From Akkermansia muciniphila (GTDB lineage: Bacteria > Verrucomicrobiota > Verrucomicrobiia > Opitutales > Opitutaceae), in NCBI GenBank assembly GCA_945888375.1, contig CAMCZZ010000011.1:1-64000 (forward strand): a stretch of 64,000 nucleotides of DNA. Direction: 5' to 3'. Shown here piece after piece: positions 33,994-43,819 of the stretch. The translations under genes and the position numbers were made by a program. Each line of letters begins with the position of its first letter. Within the stretch, counting starts at the first letter, position 1. Below the pieces are notes generated by a model, which saw nothing but the letters and a program-made list of their open reading frames with translations, was not told the DNA's origin and ran no database searches.

Positions 33994-34498
33994 CCCGCTG
34001 CAGTGCAGACAGTTTGAGCTGATAGAGCTCGACATCTAGCCAGCGCCCAAACTTGTAGCCCACCTCGCGGAGCGTGCCCGCTTGCACAAAGCCCGCCGAG
34101 CGATGCAGCGCTACACTGGCGGCATTCGCGGCGTCAATCACCCCTACCATCACGTGCAAGTCCTGCGCGCGCGCCGCGCGCACCAACTCACCCATCAACA
34201 ACCGCCCTATCCCCTGCCCGCGGCGATCTTGGCGGACATAAATGGAGTGCTCCACCGTCTTCCCATAAGCTGGAAAAGCGCGAAAAGCGCCATAGGTGGC
34301 GAAGCCGGCCAGCGAACCATCCTCCGCAAAGGCCCCCAGCACCGGATAACCACCGCGCTCCTTGGTCTCAAACCACCCCCGCATAAACCAAGGCGTGCGT
34401 AACTCATGTTCATAGATCGAGGTCGAGTGCACGATCTCGTGGTTGAAGATTGCCAGGATCTCCGGAGCGTAATCAGACGAGCAGACCCCTATCAGCAT
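33986..34498 (-). CDS. GNAT-family N-acetyltransferase (phosphinothricin acetyltransferase-like)
   Basis: 170 residues from MLIGVCSSDYAPEILAIFNHEI; an upstream ATG at 34525 would add nine. It transfers acetyl from acetyl-CoA to an amino group. The acetyl-CoA binding motif RRGQGIGRLLMGELV and the preceding strand EHSIYVRQD are typical, as are NAASVALHRSAGF and VGYKFGRWLDVELYQL, which match the Pat/YncA-like branch. The natural substrate may be methionine sulfoximine-like compounds, but this is inferred from relatives. An AT-rich stretch at 34550-34580 is the likely promoter region. It converges with the EEP gene. Confidence 0.92.
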   Translation of the reverse strand: MLIGVCSSDYAPEILAIFNHEIVHSTSIYEHELRTPWFMRGWFETKERGGYPVLGAFAEDGSLAGFATYGAFRAFPAYGKTVEHSIYVRQDRRGQGIGRLLMGELVRAARAQDLHVMVGVIDAANAASVALHRSAGFVQAGTLREVGYKFGRWLDVELYQLKLSALQRVT

Positions 34499-34670
34499 GC
34501 CTAGATTTGGGGAAAATGGATCCAACCCCGCAACGGCGCATTCCTCGCAGGTTTATGTTTAACAAAATATTAACCAAAGGCACCCTGCCTGATCCAAGCG
34601 CCGTATCCACCCTCAGCCGAAATCCCCCCCTCGCCCCGCTGCTCTGCCGTCCACCGGAATGATCCAGGGC

Positions 34671-35819
34671 TTAGCCACCCCGAGCCACCCTTAGCACCGC
34701 GCTGGAAATAAGTTGCCCGGAAGGCCCGTGTAGGTGGGCCTCACCCGCATGCGTCGCCCAAGGCAGACGGAGGAAGACATGGGGCACTCCGACCCGGGCC
34801 AGTGCCCCCGCCAGTCGCTCGCTGTGGCGGCACCAGACCAATTCATCGAGCACCCCGTGAATAATCAGAGTCGGCGGGGCCCCCGCGTGCGCCAGCTTTT
34901 CCGCACTGCCGCTGCGAAACAACTCCAGCCGTTCCCCTTCCGGCGGACCGCCGAGAAACTGACGCAGAAGCTTATCCGAATTAAGCGCATCCTTGTCCGA
35001 GCGTATGGACCAAACGAACTCCAAGTCAAAACACCCATAGAGCGCCACCACCGCTCGCACTCCGGGCAGGGACTCACCGTAGGCCGCAGCCGTGACAATC
35101 TGCGCACCCGCACTCCGGCCAAGCAGAGTCAGGCGCGCCGGATCGACCCCGAGGGTGGCGGCGTTGGTCCGCACCCAGGCCACGCCGGCGCGCACATCCT
35201 CTCGCTGGGCCGGCCAACGATAGGCCGGAGCCAATCGATAACTAAGGGCCGCCACCGCCACCCCGCGCACCGCCAGCCAATGGTTCAAAGCCGCGAGTTG
35301 CGTGCGGTCGCCGCTGTCCCACCCGCCTCCATGCACCAAGACGACGCAAGGCGCCCCCGCTGCCGCCACCACACCCGCCGGCCGGTAAAAATCCACCGCC
35401 AGTCCGGCCACCTCGTGCGTCTCGATCGCGACCTGGTGTGCCCGCATTCTTCCAATGAGCAACCGTGGCCATGACCACAATGACCCCGCCTCCGGCCCCC
35501 CGAAGACGGCCCTTAACTCAGCCTCCGCCCATCCCGCCAGACATGCCGCCGACAGCACCGGGCGGAGAAACCAAGCGGCCGCGCCCAGCGCCAGCCCCAC
35601 AGCCCCGATGAATAAGATTAATTCATAGGCAGAATACCCCACTTCCCCAAGCCGGCTTGCCGCCCAGAAGGCGAGCCCCCCCGCCAGCACCGCCCATAAA
35701 TAGCCCAACTCGGTCGCGACCAAGGCCACGAGCCAAGTGCGCCGGGTCCGCGCCGGCGAAACCGCGTAGCGTGCCAGCATAAGCAAACCCGAAGCCACCA
35801 AGATCATCGCCAGTCCCAT
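34671..35819 (-). CDS. Membrane-anchored alpha/beta-hydrolase (carboxylesterase, BD-FAE-like)
   Basis: 382 residues from MGLAMILVASGLLM, preceded by AGG. Three N-terminal membrane segments (about 1-20, 28-50, 60-95) are followed by an alpha/beta-hydrolase domain. The oxyanion motif is VLVHGGGWDSG, the nucleophile elbow LLGRSAGAQ, the acid in HGVLDELVW and the His in ATHAGEAH. This fits the hormone-sensitive-lipase/BD-FAE esterase group, placed facing the periplasm or cytoplasm depending on topology. An upstream in-frame region would extend the protein, but it overlaps the promoter side of the divergent tspO gene. Confidence 0.85.
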   Translation of the reverse strand: MGLAMILVASGLLMLARYAVSPARTRRTWLVALVATELGYLWAVLAGGLAFWAASRLGEVGYSAYELILFIGAVGLALGAAAWFLRPVLSAACLAGWAEAELRAVFGGPEAGSLWSWPRLLIGRMRAHQVAIETHEVAGLAVDFYRPAGVVAAAGAPCVVLVHGGGWDSGDRTQLAALNHWLAVRGVAVAALSYRLAPAYRWPAQREDVRAGVAWVRTNAATLGVDPARLTLLGRSAGAQIVTAAAYGESLPGVRAVVALYGCFDLEFVWSIRSDKDALNSDKLLRQFLGGPPEGERLELFRSGSAEKLAHAGAPPTLIIHGVLDELVWCRHSERLAGALARVGVPHVFLRLPWATHAGEAHLHGPSGQLISSAVLRVARGG

Positions 35820-35932
35820 TGCGCCTGACGCAAAGCCACCCGCATACCTTGCGCAAATGCCAAACGCACCGCGAGGCGCCGCTTGCCAAAGGGCTCCTTT
35901 GCACGGGATGCTACGCGCCGTCACTCGCCTTC

Positions 35933-36415
35933 ATGCCTACGAAACTGCGCTCCAGCCTCGCCTTTGCCGGTTTTTTTGGCGCGGTCTTTACCGTCGCCGG
36001 GCTCGGCGGTTGGGCCACCGCGAGCAGCGTGAAATCCTGGTATGTTGCGCTCGCCAAACCCGGCTGGACCCCGCCGGGCTGGGTCTTTGGGCCGGCCTGG
36101 ACCACCCTCTACACCCTCATGGCGATCGTCGCCTGGCGCATTTGGCGTCTGCCTGCGCCCCACCCCGAGCGCCACCCCATCCTCAGGCGCTGGTGGCTGC
36201 AGCTGGCGCTCAACGCTGCGTGGTCTTGGGCCTTTTTCTACTTTCGCACCCCGGCGGCCGGTCTGCTGGTGATAGGGGCCTTGTTCCTGCTCATCGCCAG
36301 CCTGCAGCCCCGGTTGGCCCGCGTGGACCGGACCTCGGCCCTGCTCTGGACGCCTTATGTGCTGTGGGTGGCCTTTGCCGCCTGCCTGAACTTATCGATT
36401 TGGAACCGTAACTAG
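35933..36415 (+). CDS. TspO/MBR-family membrane protein
   Basis: 160 residues from the ATG of MPTKLRSSLAF. Five membrane segments carry the family signature: WYVALAKPGWTPPGWVFGPAWTTLY (read in parts at about 38-62), ALNAAWSWAFF and TPYVLWVAFAACLNLSIWNRN. TspO proteins bind porphyrins and modulate tetrapyrrole transport or photooxidative stress responses. The size is ordinary. It is transcribed divergently from the esterase gene, with 113 bases between starts. Confidence 0.93.
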   Translation: MPTKLRSSLAFAGFFGAVFTVAGLGGWATASSVKSWYVALAKPGWTPPGWVFGPAWTTLYTLMAIVAWRIWRLPAPHPERHPILRRWWLQLALNAAWSWAFFYFRTPAAGLLVIGALFLLIASLQPRLARVDRTSALLWTPYVLWVAFAACLNLSIWNRN

Positions 36416-36437
36416 CCGCCGATGGCTGGCGCGTGAC

Positions 36438-36923
36438 TTAATCCGCCTTGGCCAGGGGGGCCAGAACTGCCGCGCGGAAGGAGGACGGCGTTACTAGAAT
36501 CAAGTTAGCCCCTTCCTGCCGCCAGCCGGTCACGGAAGACAACAAAACAGTGTAGCGGCGCTCGATCTCCATTTGAGCCGAGGGGCCGGCCCGACGGGTC
36601 ATGGCCAGCGGACCAAAACGCAAAGTGCCGCCTTCCGCATCGAAGCGAGCGCCGAAACGATTGACCCCCGCGTGACCATTGGCGCGCGCTCCGTCGGCAT
36701 CAAACGCGATCGTTTGCACCGGCCAACCCGCCACAGCCGGCTCCACGGGCGAAGCATTCAGCTCGATCAACTGCCAACGCGTGCCGGCAAGCGTCTTCAA
36801 CACCGGGGCGACCTTCGGAGCAGGCGTCGCGACGTTGGCTGCGGAGGCACCCGTGACCGGACGCGAGGCGCAGCCAGCGCCGGCAAGCGTCAACACAAGC
36901 AAGAGCGGAACAAGGGATTTCAT
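36438..36923 (-). CDS. Lipoprotein with a META domain (HslJ-like)
   Basis: 161 residues. The signal peptide ends in the lipobox LAGAGC (Cys about 18), so the mature protein is lipid-anchored. Residues about 45-155 contain TRWQLIELNASPV, ANGHAGVNRFGARFDAEGGTLRFGPLAMTRRAGPSAQMEIERRY, a META domain pattern as in HslJ and related heat-shock or secreted proteins. The function of the domain is poorly known. It has its own promoter candidate at 37010-37037. Confidence 0.88.
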   Translation of the reverse strand: MKSLVPLLLVLTLAGAGCASRPVTGASAANVATPAPKVAPVLKTLAGTRWQLIELNASPVEPAVAGWPVQTIAFDADGARANGHAGVNRFGARFDAEGGTLRFGPLAMTRRAGPSAQMEIERRYTVLLSSVTGWRQEGANLILVTPSSFRAAVLAPLAKAD

Positions 36924-37009
36924 GGTGAACAAAAGGCAGGTGGGTGGAAGCGGGAATGAAGACGAATCATGACGCCCCCCAGACCCTGCAGAGCTGAATT
37001 TAACACAGT

Positions 37010-37037
37010 GTTTTATCAGTGATAGGAAATTGGGCAA
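37010..37037 (-). promoter_or_regulatory. Candidate promoter of the META-domain lipoprotein gene
   Basis: On the minus strand TTGCCC (37032-37037) and TAAAAC (37010-37015) are spaced by 16 bases, about 85 bases before the start codon. An 11-base palindrome AACACAGTGTT (about 37002-37012) overlaps the -10 and could be an operator. Confidence 0.3.
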
Positions 37038-37077
37038 TTGTCGATCTCACCTGCCCTGAAGGAACCAATGCCCCCTC

Positions 37078-37863
37078 TCAGGGCGCCGGAGCCAGACCAC
37101 GCTCGCTCTTCCGCGCAAAGTCCAGCATGCGCGCAAATTCGGGAGTGGCGGCGTTTTCGTGCGCGGCCAGTTTCTCCAGCGCCTGCGAACGATTCAGGCC
37201 CTCGCGGTAGAGGATACGGTAGATCCGCCGCACCCGCTCGATCTGCTCGGTGCTATGCCCGCGACGCTCCAGCCCCACCTTGTTATACGCCCGCACCACG
37301 GCCGGCGCACCGTCCGCGATAAAGTAGGGAGGCAGGTCATGGACTAGCTTGGCGGTGGCGGAGAGCATGGCGTGGGCGCCAATGCGGCAGAACTGGTGGA
37401 CTCCACCGTAGCCACCGATGACCACATGGTCCTCGACGGTCACGTGGCCGGCGAGCATCACGCAGTTGCTGGCCACCACGTGGCTGCCGATGACGCAATC
37501 ATGGGCGATATGGCCGTAGGCGAGAAACGAGTTGTCGTTACCCACCCGGGTGAAGTCACCATCGTTGGTAGCGGCATGGACGGTGAAATACTCGCGGAAA
37601 ACGTTACGGTCTCCGATACGCACACCAGGGGTGCCGCCCTTGAACTTGAGGTCCTGGGTTTTGCCGCCGAGACACGCATAGGGATAAACTTCGCAATCCG
37701 CGCCCAGCACGGTGTTGCCCTCAACCGAGGCGTGGTGGTGCAGGCGGGTGCGGTCGCCGAGGCTTACGCCCGCGCCGACGTAGCAAAGCGGCCCGATCTC
37801 GACGTCCACGCCGAGGCAGACGGACGGATCAACGATGGCGGTGGGATGGATAAGAGTCGGCAT
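37078..37863 (-). CDS. lpxA: UDP-N-acetylglucosamine acyltransferase
   Basis: 261 residues. LpxA adds a hydroxyacyl chain to UDP-GlcNAc in the first step of lipid A synthesis. The left-handed beta-helix hexapeptide repeats run from HPTAIVDPSVCLG to about residue 190, and the catalytic His lies in DCVIGSHVVASNC / IAHDCVIG. The C-terminal helical part includes KVGLERRGHSTEQIERVRRIYRILYREGLNRSQAL. The length equals that of the E. coli enzyme. It follows lpxC-fabZ with 21 bases between, in the conserved lipid A gene order. Confidence 0.96.
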   Translation of the reverse strand: MPTLIHPTAIVDPSVCLGVDVEIGPLCYVGAGVSLGDRTRLHHHASVEGNTVLGADCEVYPYACLGGKTQDLKFKGGTPGVRIGDRNVFREYFTVHAATNDGDFTRVGNDNSFLAYGHIAHDCVIGSHVVASNCVMLAGHVTVEDHVVIGGYGGVHQFCRIGAHAMLSATAKLVHDLPPYFIADGAPAVVRAYNKVGLERRGHSTEQIERVRRIYRILYREGLNRSQALEKLAAHENAATPEFARMLDFARKSERGLAPAP

Positions 37864-37884
37864 GACAGGGTCCGCGGAAGGCGC

Positions 37885-39216
37885 TCAGCCCTCGACCTCG
37901 CTGGTGTCGAGAATGGCAAACATGAGCTCCCCGGAGGACACCACCTGGCCGTCCACCGTGCAGGTGACCTCGGAGGTCGCCAGCTTGTTGCCCCGTGTTT
38001 TGGTGAGCTTGGCGTTGATGATGAGCTGGTCGCCGGGGCGCACCGGTTTGCGGAACTTCACCTTGTCCGCGCTCATAAAGAGCGAGGTCTTCCCCTCGCT
38101 GCTCCCCCGCCGCAGCATCAGAATACCGGCCGCCTGGGCCATGGCCTCGAGCTGGAGCACTCCGGGCATGACCGGATTATTCGGGAAGTGTCCTTGAAAA
38201 TAGGGCTCGTTGATGGAGACGTTCTTGATCGCGACGAGCGCATCCTCGCCGATGAACTCCATGACCCGGTCGATCATCAGGAACGGGTAACGGTGGGGCA
38301 AGGTGTCGAGGATACGGCGGATATCGAGTTCGGTCTCGGTCGGCATGACCATGGCCGGGCGCGGCTTCTTTTTCGGGCCCTTGCGCTTTTCTTCTAACTG
38401 GGCGGCGAGGGCCTTGGTCAGCTCGGCATTGATGGCGTGACCGGGCCGGGTGGCGATGATGTGGGCCTTGATCGGCAGGCCGAGCAGCGTGATGTCGCCG
38501 ATGATATCGAGCATCTTGTGACGCACGAACTCGTCCTTAAAGCGCAGGCCCTCCTTGGAGAGGATCTTGTCGCCCTTGATCACGACCGCACAATCGAGCG
38601 AGCCACCTTTGATTTTACCCAGTTTGATCAGCTCTTCGATGTCCTCATAAACCGTAAAAGTCCGTGCGGCGGCGATCTGGGTCATATAGACATCCGGATC
38701 GATGTTGAGCGACAGAAACTGCGCATGAATGCCGCGGTCGTCGGCCGAGGTGCAGGAGATTTTGAACCCGTCATGCGGCAACGCGATGATGGACGAGTTG
38801 CCCTTTTGAATCGAGACCGGCTCGGTGAGGATAAAATATTCGCGCTCCGCCTCCTGCTCCAACGGATCGCCCTGCATGATGAGATCAACGTAAGGCTTGG
38901 CCGAGCCATCGAGAATGGGCGGCTCGGAGGCATTCATCTCGATCACACAGTTATCGACGCCGCAACCATGCAGCGCGCTCAGAACATGCTCGACAGTATG
39001 AACCTTCGCATGCCCTTCCTGGATTGTGGTTTGACGCACCAAATCCCCCAGAAGCGAGGCCCTGGGCTTGATCTCGGGCGCACCGTTCAGGTCGATGCGA
39101 CGGAACACGTAGCCGGCGCCGGGGGCGGCAGGTTTAAGAGTGAGGGTGACCGTCTCTCCGGTATGGAGAGCCTGGCCGGAGATGGTGACCTCGCGGGCGA
39201 GCGTGCGTTGTTTCAT
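37885..39216 (-). CDS. lpxC-fabZ: Bifunctional LpxC-FabZ fusion
   Basis: 443 residues from [14 protein letters not shown] with AAGG upstream. The N-terminal half (about 1-285) is the zinc deacetylase of lipid A synthesis: [12 protein letters not shown] and [17 protein letters not shown] carry the zinc ligands. After a basic linker ([13 protein letters not shown], about 285-300) the C-terminal half (about 305-443) is the hydroxyacyl-ACP dehydratase FabZ, with [13 protein letters not shown] and [20 protein letters not shown] holding the catalytic His and Glu. Such fusions are known from Bacteroidota and some other groups. They bring two users of hydroxymyristoyl-ACP together. Confidence 0.96.
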   Translation of the reverse strand: MKQRTLAREVTISGQALHTGETVTLTLKPAAPGAGYVFRRIDLNGAPEIKPRASLLGDLVRQTTIQEGHAKVHTVEHVLSALHGCGVDNCVIEMNASEPPILDGSAKPYVDLIMQGDPLEQEAEREYFILTEPVSIQKGNSSIIALPHDGFKISCTSADDRGIHAQFLSLNIDPDVYMTQIAAARTFTVYEDIEELIKLGKIKGGSLDCAVVIKGDKILSKEGLRFKDEFVRHKMLDIIGDITLLGLPIKAHIIATRPGHAINAELTKALAAQLEEKRKGPKKKPRPAMVMPTETELDIRRILDTLPHRYPFLMIDRVMEFIGEDALVAIKNVSINEPYFQGHFPNNPVMPGVLQLEAMAQAAGILMLRRGSSEGKTSLFMSADKVKFRKPVRPGDQLIINAKLTKTRGNKLATSEVTCTVDGQVVSSGELMFAILDTSEVEG

Positions 39217-39299
39217 GGCCTTGGCGTAAGGGGTCACGCTGCCAAAGGGGGCGCGGCGGACGCAAGCGTGTTGTCCGTCCCGTCCGATTCGCAAGCCAC

Positions 39300-41579
39300 T
39301 CAACCCGGCAAGGCACAACCCCGCGCCAAACCCAGCAAAACCAAGGCGATCACAATCCAGCCATAGCGCAATAAAGCCCCGCCGATGACCGCAATGCCCT
39401 GATCCGGCTCCGGCTGGACCGCGACGGTGCTCGTCCGGGCATGATGCCGCCGGCTACTGACACCGCGGGCGAGTTTGGGGTCCTCGTCCGCAAAAGCGGG
39501 ACGCGCCGGCCGGCGCTCGGGCTGCGCTGGCAAGGCGGCGGGGGGCGTCGATGCCACCCGCTCCGAAGAAGTCTGCGCGGCTGCGCCGGCCGGCGCCAGT
39601 TGCCCAAAGTTCGAAGGGCGGTGCGGCCGGACCAAGCCCCACGGTAACTGGATGCTCCCGCCCGTTGCCCGCAAAAACTCTTCAAGTTGCCGACGATAGA
39701 TGGGAATGCGGTCAGGCCCGACCGCAGCCGTCTCCGCCACGAAACTGACGCGCTTGGACCAGCCCCCCCTTTTGCGAAGCTCCTCCAACGTGGCACTAAA
39801 CTCCGTCTCGTTCCAACGACGCCGCCGGGCCAGACCCGGCATCAAGCCGGCCGCGCGCACCTCGATCTCATGCCTCACTTCACAGGGGAAGGGCTGAGAC
39901 CAAGCGCTTCGCCGCCCCTTGGCCGGGGGCAAGGCCAAAGCTTGCCCGATGAGATTCGAAGGAAGGTCGAAGACAGCCTGCCGACCGAGCTTATCTGGGT
40001 AAACGGCACGCGCGATTTCAAAGCACTCCACCAGTTCGCAGACATTGGCCGGACGGTCATCTCGCCAAACTAACTCGCCGATACGCCGGACTTTGCCGTA
40101 ACGTCGCAGGGCCTCGGTCTCGCGGTTCTTGGCAAACGCTTCCGCGCCGACACCGAGGCGGGCCATGCGCAGCTCATCCGCCTGCCAGCCCTCCATGCGG
40201 ACACGAAGCTCGACCAGCGAGAATCCCTCCCGGGTGGTGTCCAGCCACAGGGTCTCCCGCAGGGCGCAAAGGCCTTTCGTCATGGCCCCCGGTTGACCAC
40301 GCAGACTAGGCGCTCCGGCGTCGATAACGACGCCGCGCTCAAACCAAGTCACCGCCCGCCCCGCAAAATCTCCGCCCTGCTGCTTTTCCGTGAGATCAAA
40401 CCAACGCATCTGCCCCGCTACCTCGACCTCCAAGAGTGCGTGATTTAGCAGTCCAGCCATGGGCAAGAGATTGGCGAGCGCGCCACGCAGTTCCGAGCCG
40501 ACCAGGACAGGCCGGGCGGCGAGGCCCCAGGCGCGGAGCACGCACGTGGCGAGCCACGCGAGGTCTTTGCAATCACCATACCGCCGCCGGGCGGTCAGCA
40601 CCGGAGACGCCGGGATCCAGCCGCCGGCGTCAAGCCCAAGACTGAGATAGCGAAAGTCATTCTGAAGGCGTTCCACCAGCGCGTTGACCGACTCGGCATC
40701 CACCCGCTCCGGCCGGGCAAACTCAGCCAGTCCCGCGAGCCCGCCCGCCTCCCCTGCCGCCGCCCAGGCCGTTGCTGTGAGGCGGGCCAGTTCCTCCCAC
40801 CCCGACAGATCGGAAACCTGCACCCATAGATGATCGAGAGGCCGCCAAGGCTGGTTTGGTTCTGCTTCGCGCGGCGAAAGCTGCGCCCCCGACCAGACCC
40901 AGCGCCGGCCCCCCTCCGGACGGGTTTCCTCCCGTCGCTCCGGTGCATCACCCGAAGCCCGCCAAGCTGGATCGACCCCCGCCGCGGGCAAATTAACTAT
41001 CAGACGGTAGCACCCCAGCACCGCCTGCGGGGGCACCACGAAAAACACCTCGCAGCCAACACCCCGGATCGGATGCTGCGTCTCCAGCGTAAAGGCCGCC
41101 TCCAGCACGTCGCCGGGCCGCACGTCTTCCAGCACGGAAAGCAAGGTCCAGGTGCCGTCGAGCACCAATAGTTCCGATTGGGGCTCACGCTGAATCAGGC
41201 GGACCCTAGCACGCTCGAGTTGCTCGATCCGGCGTCCATCCCGCACCACCCGCAGCCAATGCAGGGTCACCCGCTGGCTGCGCGGATCAAAGGCCAACTT
41301 CCACTGCGACTCCTGTTGCACCGCCGACTCAGTCTCGAGCCGGATCGCCGTGGCGTGAAAACTCCTGCCCGTGCCCGCCTCCACCTGCCGTTCCCACAAC
41401 AAGTGCGTAACCTGCACCCCAGATTGGCCCTCCGTCGCCAGATCATAGCACGGCGCGTCCACCCAGGCGGCGGGCGGCGCGAAATCGATCCGCGACCACG
41501 GCGCCTCTACCCCAGATGACGACAAACCGGCAGCGTCCTGCAATATGTCTCGGCTCGGGTCCATCGTGGCAAAGGTCAT
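39300..41579 (-). CDS. DUF3857 and transglutaminase-like domain protein with a C-terminal membrane anchor
   Basis: 759 residues from [13 protein letters not shown]; a GTG further up would add seven. Residues about 50-260 match the DUF3857 pattern ([33 protein letters not shown]). Residues about 300-420 are the transglutaminase core with Cys in [13 protein letters not shown], His in [11 protein letters not shown] and Asp in [10 protein letters not shown] Pro/Ala/Arg-rich stretch and one membrane helix (about 735-755) close the protein. It probably acts in the periplasm as a protease-like or crosslinking enzyme. It precedes lpxC-fabZ by 83 bases on the same strand. Confidence 0.85.
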   Translation of the reverse strand: MTFATMDPSRDILQDAAGLSSSGVEAPWSRIDFAPPAAWVDAPCYDLATEGQSGVQVTHLLWERQVEAGTGRSFHATAIRLETESAVQQESQWKLAFDPRSQRVTLHWLRVVRDGRRIEQLERARVRLIQREPQSELLVLDGTWTLLSVLEDVRPGDVLEAAFTLETQHPIRGVGCEVFFVVPPQAVLGCYRLIVNLPAAGVDPAWRASGDAPERREETRPEGGRRWVWSGAQLSPREAEPNQPWRPLDHLWVQVSDLSGWEELARLTATAWAAAGEAGGLAGLAEFARPERVDAESVNALVERLQNDFRYLSLGLDAGGWIPASPVLTARRRYGDCKDLAWLATCVLRAWGLAARPVLVGSELRGALANLLPMAGLLNHALLEVEVAGQMRWFDLTEKQQGGDFAGRAVTWFERGVVIDAGAPSLRGQPGAMTKGLCALRETLWLDTTREGFSLVELRVRMEGWQADELRMARLGVGAEAFAKNRETEALRRYGKVRRIGELVWRDDRPANVCELVECFEIARAVYPDKLGRQAVFDLPSNLIGQALALPPAKGRRSAWSQPFPCEVRHEIEVRAAGLMPGLARRRRWNETEFSATLEELRKRGGWSKRVSFVAETAAVGPDRIPIYRRQLEEFLRATGGSIQLPWGLVRPHRPSNFGQLAPAGAAAQTSSERVASTPPAALPAQPERRPARPAFADEDPKLARGVSSRRHHARTSTVAVQPEPDQGIAVIGGALLRYGWIVIALVLLGLARGCALPG

Positions 41580-41671
41580 CCCCCCAGCGCAAACATCCAC
41601 ACCTCTCTCGGCCAGCCTATTTCAATCCCTCGGGCATCAGGATACCATGCCTCCAAACGCCGGTAACCCGC

Positions 41672-41926
41672 TTAGAACCAACCTTTTTTGACTGTAATGT
41701 AGGTCGCCACGAATTGTTCATCTGTCTTCGTGAGATAGAGAATACCCTCGATCAACCCGATCGTGCCCATCACGACGCCGCCCAAACCAAAAGTAAGAAC
41801 CGTCACCAGAAGCATGATCACACCCTCCTTGGTGTAGCCGAGGACGAACTTATGCACGCCGAGACCGCCCAATAAGATGCCGAGGACACCGGCGGCGATT
41901 TTTTTGTCTGCTCCAGGTAAGCTCAT
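41672..41926 (-). CDS. TM2-domain protein
   Basis: 84 residues from MSLPGADKKIAAGVLGILLGGLGVHKF. An upstream ATG at 41962, preceded by AAGGGGG, would add 12 residues and is a real alternative. Two membrane helices separated by a short turn (GYTKEGVIMLLVTVLTFGLGG) form the TM2 domain, found in many bacteria with unknown function. The C-terminus LYLTKTDEQFVATYITVKKGWF is conserved in similar small proteins. It stands alone between the DUF3857 gene and the divergent pyrophosphatase gene. Confidence 0.9.
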   Translation of the reverse strand: MSLPGADKKIAAGVLGILLGGLGVHKFVLGYTKEGVIMLLVTVLTFGLGGVVMGTIGLIEGILYLTKTDEQFVATYITVKKGWF

Positions 41927-42081
41927 GGTATGAAAAGTGGAATTGAGGGTAGCGATCTGCATACAGTCAGCCCCCTTGCAAGTGTCGAAGCCCAAATCGT
42001 CCCGGTTGATGGAAGGTGGCTTCCCCTGCGCACCAGCTTAGCGTATAACCGATTTCATCCTCATCTGCCTCGCAGCCCACC

Positions 42082-43800
42082 ATGTCGTCCTCGGCTCCCT
42101 TTAATCCCACTTACATCATCGGCCATAAAAACCCCGATGCAGATTCGATCTGCGCGGCCATCGGCTACGCCGCCTACAAGCAAGCCCGCGGCTTGTCCGG
42201 CTTCATCCCCGCCCGCTGCGGGAATTCCAATGCCCGCATCGATGCCATCCTGGAACGTTTTCAGCAACCGCTGCCCCTACTCCTGACCGACGTCACCCCG
42301 CGCGTGCGCGACGTGATGGTGACCAACGTCGTCAATATAAACGAGGACGCCACCTGCGCCGAGGCCCTCGAGCTGATTGACCAACACGACGTGCGCATCC
42401 TGCCCGTCGTCGCCGAGGACAAACGCGTGGTCGGCACCGTTTCCATTTTCCAGTTGGGCGGGTTTTTCGTCCCCAAAGTCAGCGCCCTGCGGGAAATGCG
42501 CAAGGTGCACACCAGCTTAAACCATATCGCCCGCGCCCTCCGCGCCCGGACCGTGAATCTGCCCGATGCGGAGCGTGAACAAGAACTTTTCGTGCGCGTC
42601 GGCGCCATGGACCTGAAGAGCTTCGGCAAAGCTGCCCAGAGCGACGGCATCCTGCCCGGCCAATCCATCATCATCGTCGGCGACCGCCGCGATATCCAAC
42701 TCCGCTCGATCGAGATGAGCGTGCGCCTGCTGGTGATCACCGGTAACCTGCCGGTCGAGGACGATGTGGTGGAATGCGCCAAGGCAGCCGGCGTAGCTCT
42801 GATTGTCAGCCCCTACGACACCGCCACCAGCGCCTGGGTAATCCGCTCCGCCACCAAGCTCGGCCGGCTCATCGACCGTCAATTTGCCTCCCTTTCCCCG
42901 GACCAACGGCTGATCGACCTGCGCAAGAAACTCGCGACGTCCAACGTCGCGGCCTTCATGGTCTTGTGCGATGCCGGCCGCCTCCAAGGCATCCTCACCA
43001 AGACCGACATGCTGAAGCCGGCCCGCACCCGCCTGATCTTGGTGGACCATAACGAGATGACCCAGGCCGTCACCGGCGCCGAAGAGGTGACCATCACCGA
43101 AATCATCGATCACCACCGCATCGGCGCCCTCGCCACCAGCCAGCCTATCCTGTTTATCAACGACCCCGTCGGCTCAACCTGCACCATCATCGCCGACCTC
43201 TTCCGTCGCGATGGTCTATCTCCCTCCCCGTCCATTGCGGGCATTCTCATGGGTGGCATCATTTCGGATACCCTCCACCTGCAAAGCCCGACCACCACCG
43301 AGAAGGATGGCGAGATCCTCGCTTGGCTGGCCCGCTTGGCTGGGGTGGATTCCCGCACCCTTGCCACCCTGATATTCAGCTCGGGCTCGGTGATTCTCGC
43401 CCACCCGCCGGAAAAAGTCATTCGCAACGATTTCAAGATCTACTCCGAAGAGGGCGTGCGCTTCGCCGTGTCGCAGGTCGAGGAACTGGGCTTTGGCAAT
43501 TTCTGGCAAAACTCGAAGCTGCTGCTGCGCTCGCTCGACGATCTCTGCACCACTGAGGGCCTCTGCTTCGCCTGCCTGCTGGTCACGGATATCAACACCC
43601 AAAACTCCCTCCTCCTCTTCAAGGGCGACCCCGAACTCACCCGTCGCATCACCTACCCCGGGGTCGAGGATGGCGAGATTTTCGACCTGCAGGGAATCGT
43701 GAGCCGCAAAAAACAACTCATCCCCTACCTGACGACGCTTCTGCGCGAAGCCCTCAACGAGGGGGTAGCGCCCAAAGTCCGGCAATCATCTGCTCGATGA
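42082..43800 (+). CDS. ppaC: Family II inorganic pyrophosphatase with CBS and DRTGG domains
   Basis: 572 residues. It hydrolyses pyrophosphate using manganese or cobalt. Catalytic DHH motifs are split around a regulatory insertion: YIIGHKNPDADSICAAIGYA at the start, then CBS1 (about 75-130), a DRTGG domain (about 165-255, ILPGQSIIIVGDRRDIQ), CBS2 (about 255-310), followed by LILVDHNEMTQ, IIDHHRIG, GSTCTIIADLF and the DHHA2 part (about 430-572) ending in SRKKQLIPYLTTLL. This is the CBS-PPase architecture regulated by adenine nucleotides and Ap4A-type molecules in Clostridia. Confidence 0.94.
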   Translation: MSSSAPFNPTYIIGHKNPDADSICAAIGYAAYKQARGLSGFIPARCGNSNARIDAILERFQQPLPLLLTDVTPRVRDVMVTNVVNINEDATCAEALELIDQHDVRILPVVAEDKRVVGTVSIFQLGGFFVPKVSALREMRKVHTSLNHIARALRARTVNLPDAEREQELFVRVGAMDLKSFGKAAQSDGILPGQSIIIVGDRRDIQLRSIEMSVRLLVITGNLPVEDDVVECAKAAGVALIVSPYDTATSAWVIRSATKLGRLIDRQFASLSPDQRLIDLRKKLATSNVAAFMVLCDAGRLQGILTKTDMLKPARTRLILVDHNEMTQAVTGAEEVTITEIIDHHRIGALATSQPILFINDPVGSTCTIIADLFRRDGLSPSPSIAGILMGGIISDTLHLQSPTTTEKDGEILAWLARLAGVDSRTLATLIFSSGSVILAHPPEKVIRNDFKIYSEEGVRFAVSQVEELGFGNFWQNSKLLLRSLDDLCTTEGLCFACLLVTDINTQNSLLLFKGDPELTRRITYPGVEDGEIFDLQGIVSRKKQLIPYLTTLLREALNEGVAPKVRQSSAR

Positions 43801-43819
43801 GAAAAAGCAAACGCCCGGC

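Noticed and set aside
34555-34662. Short plus-strand frame beginning MFNKILTKGTL
   Set aside because: It is 35 codons with no ribosome-binding site and lies in the AT-rich promoter region of the divergent acetyltransferase. Not supported as a gene.
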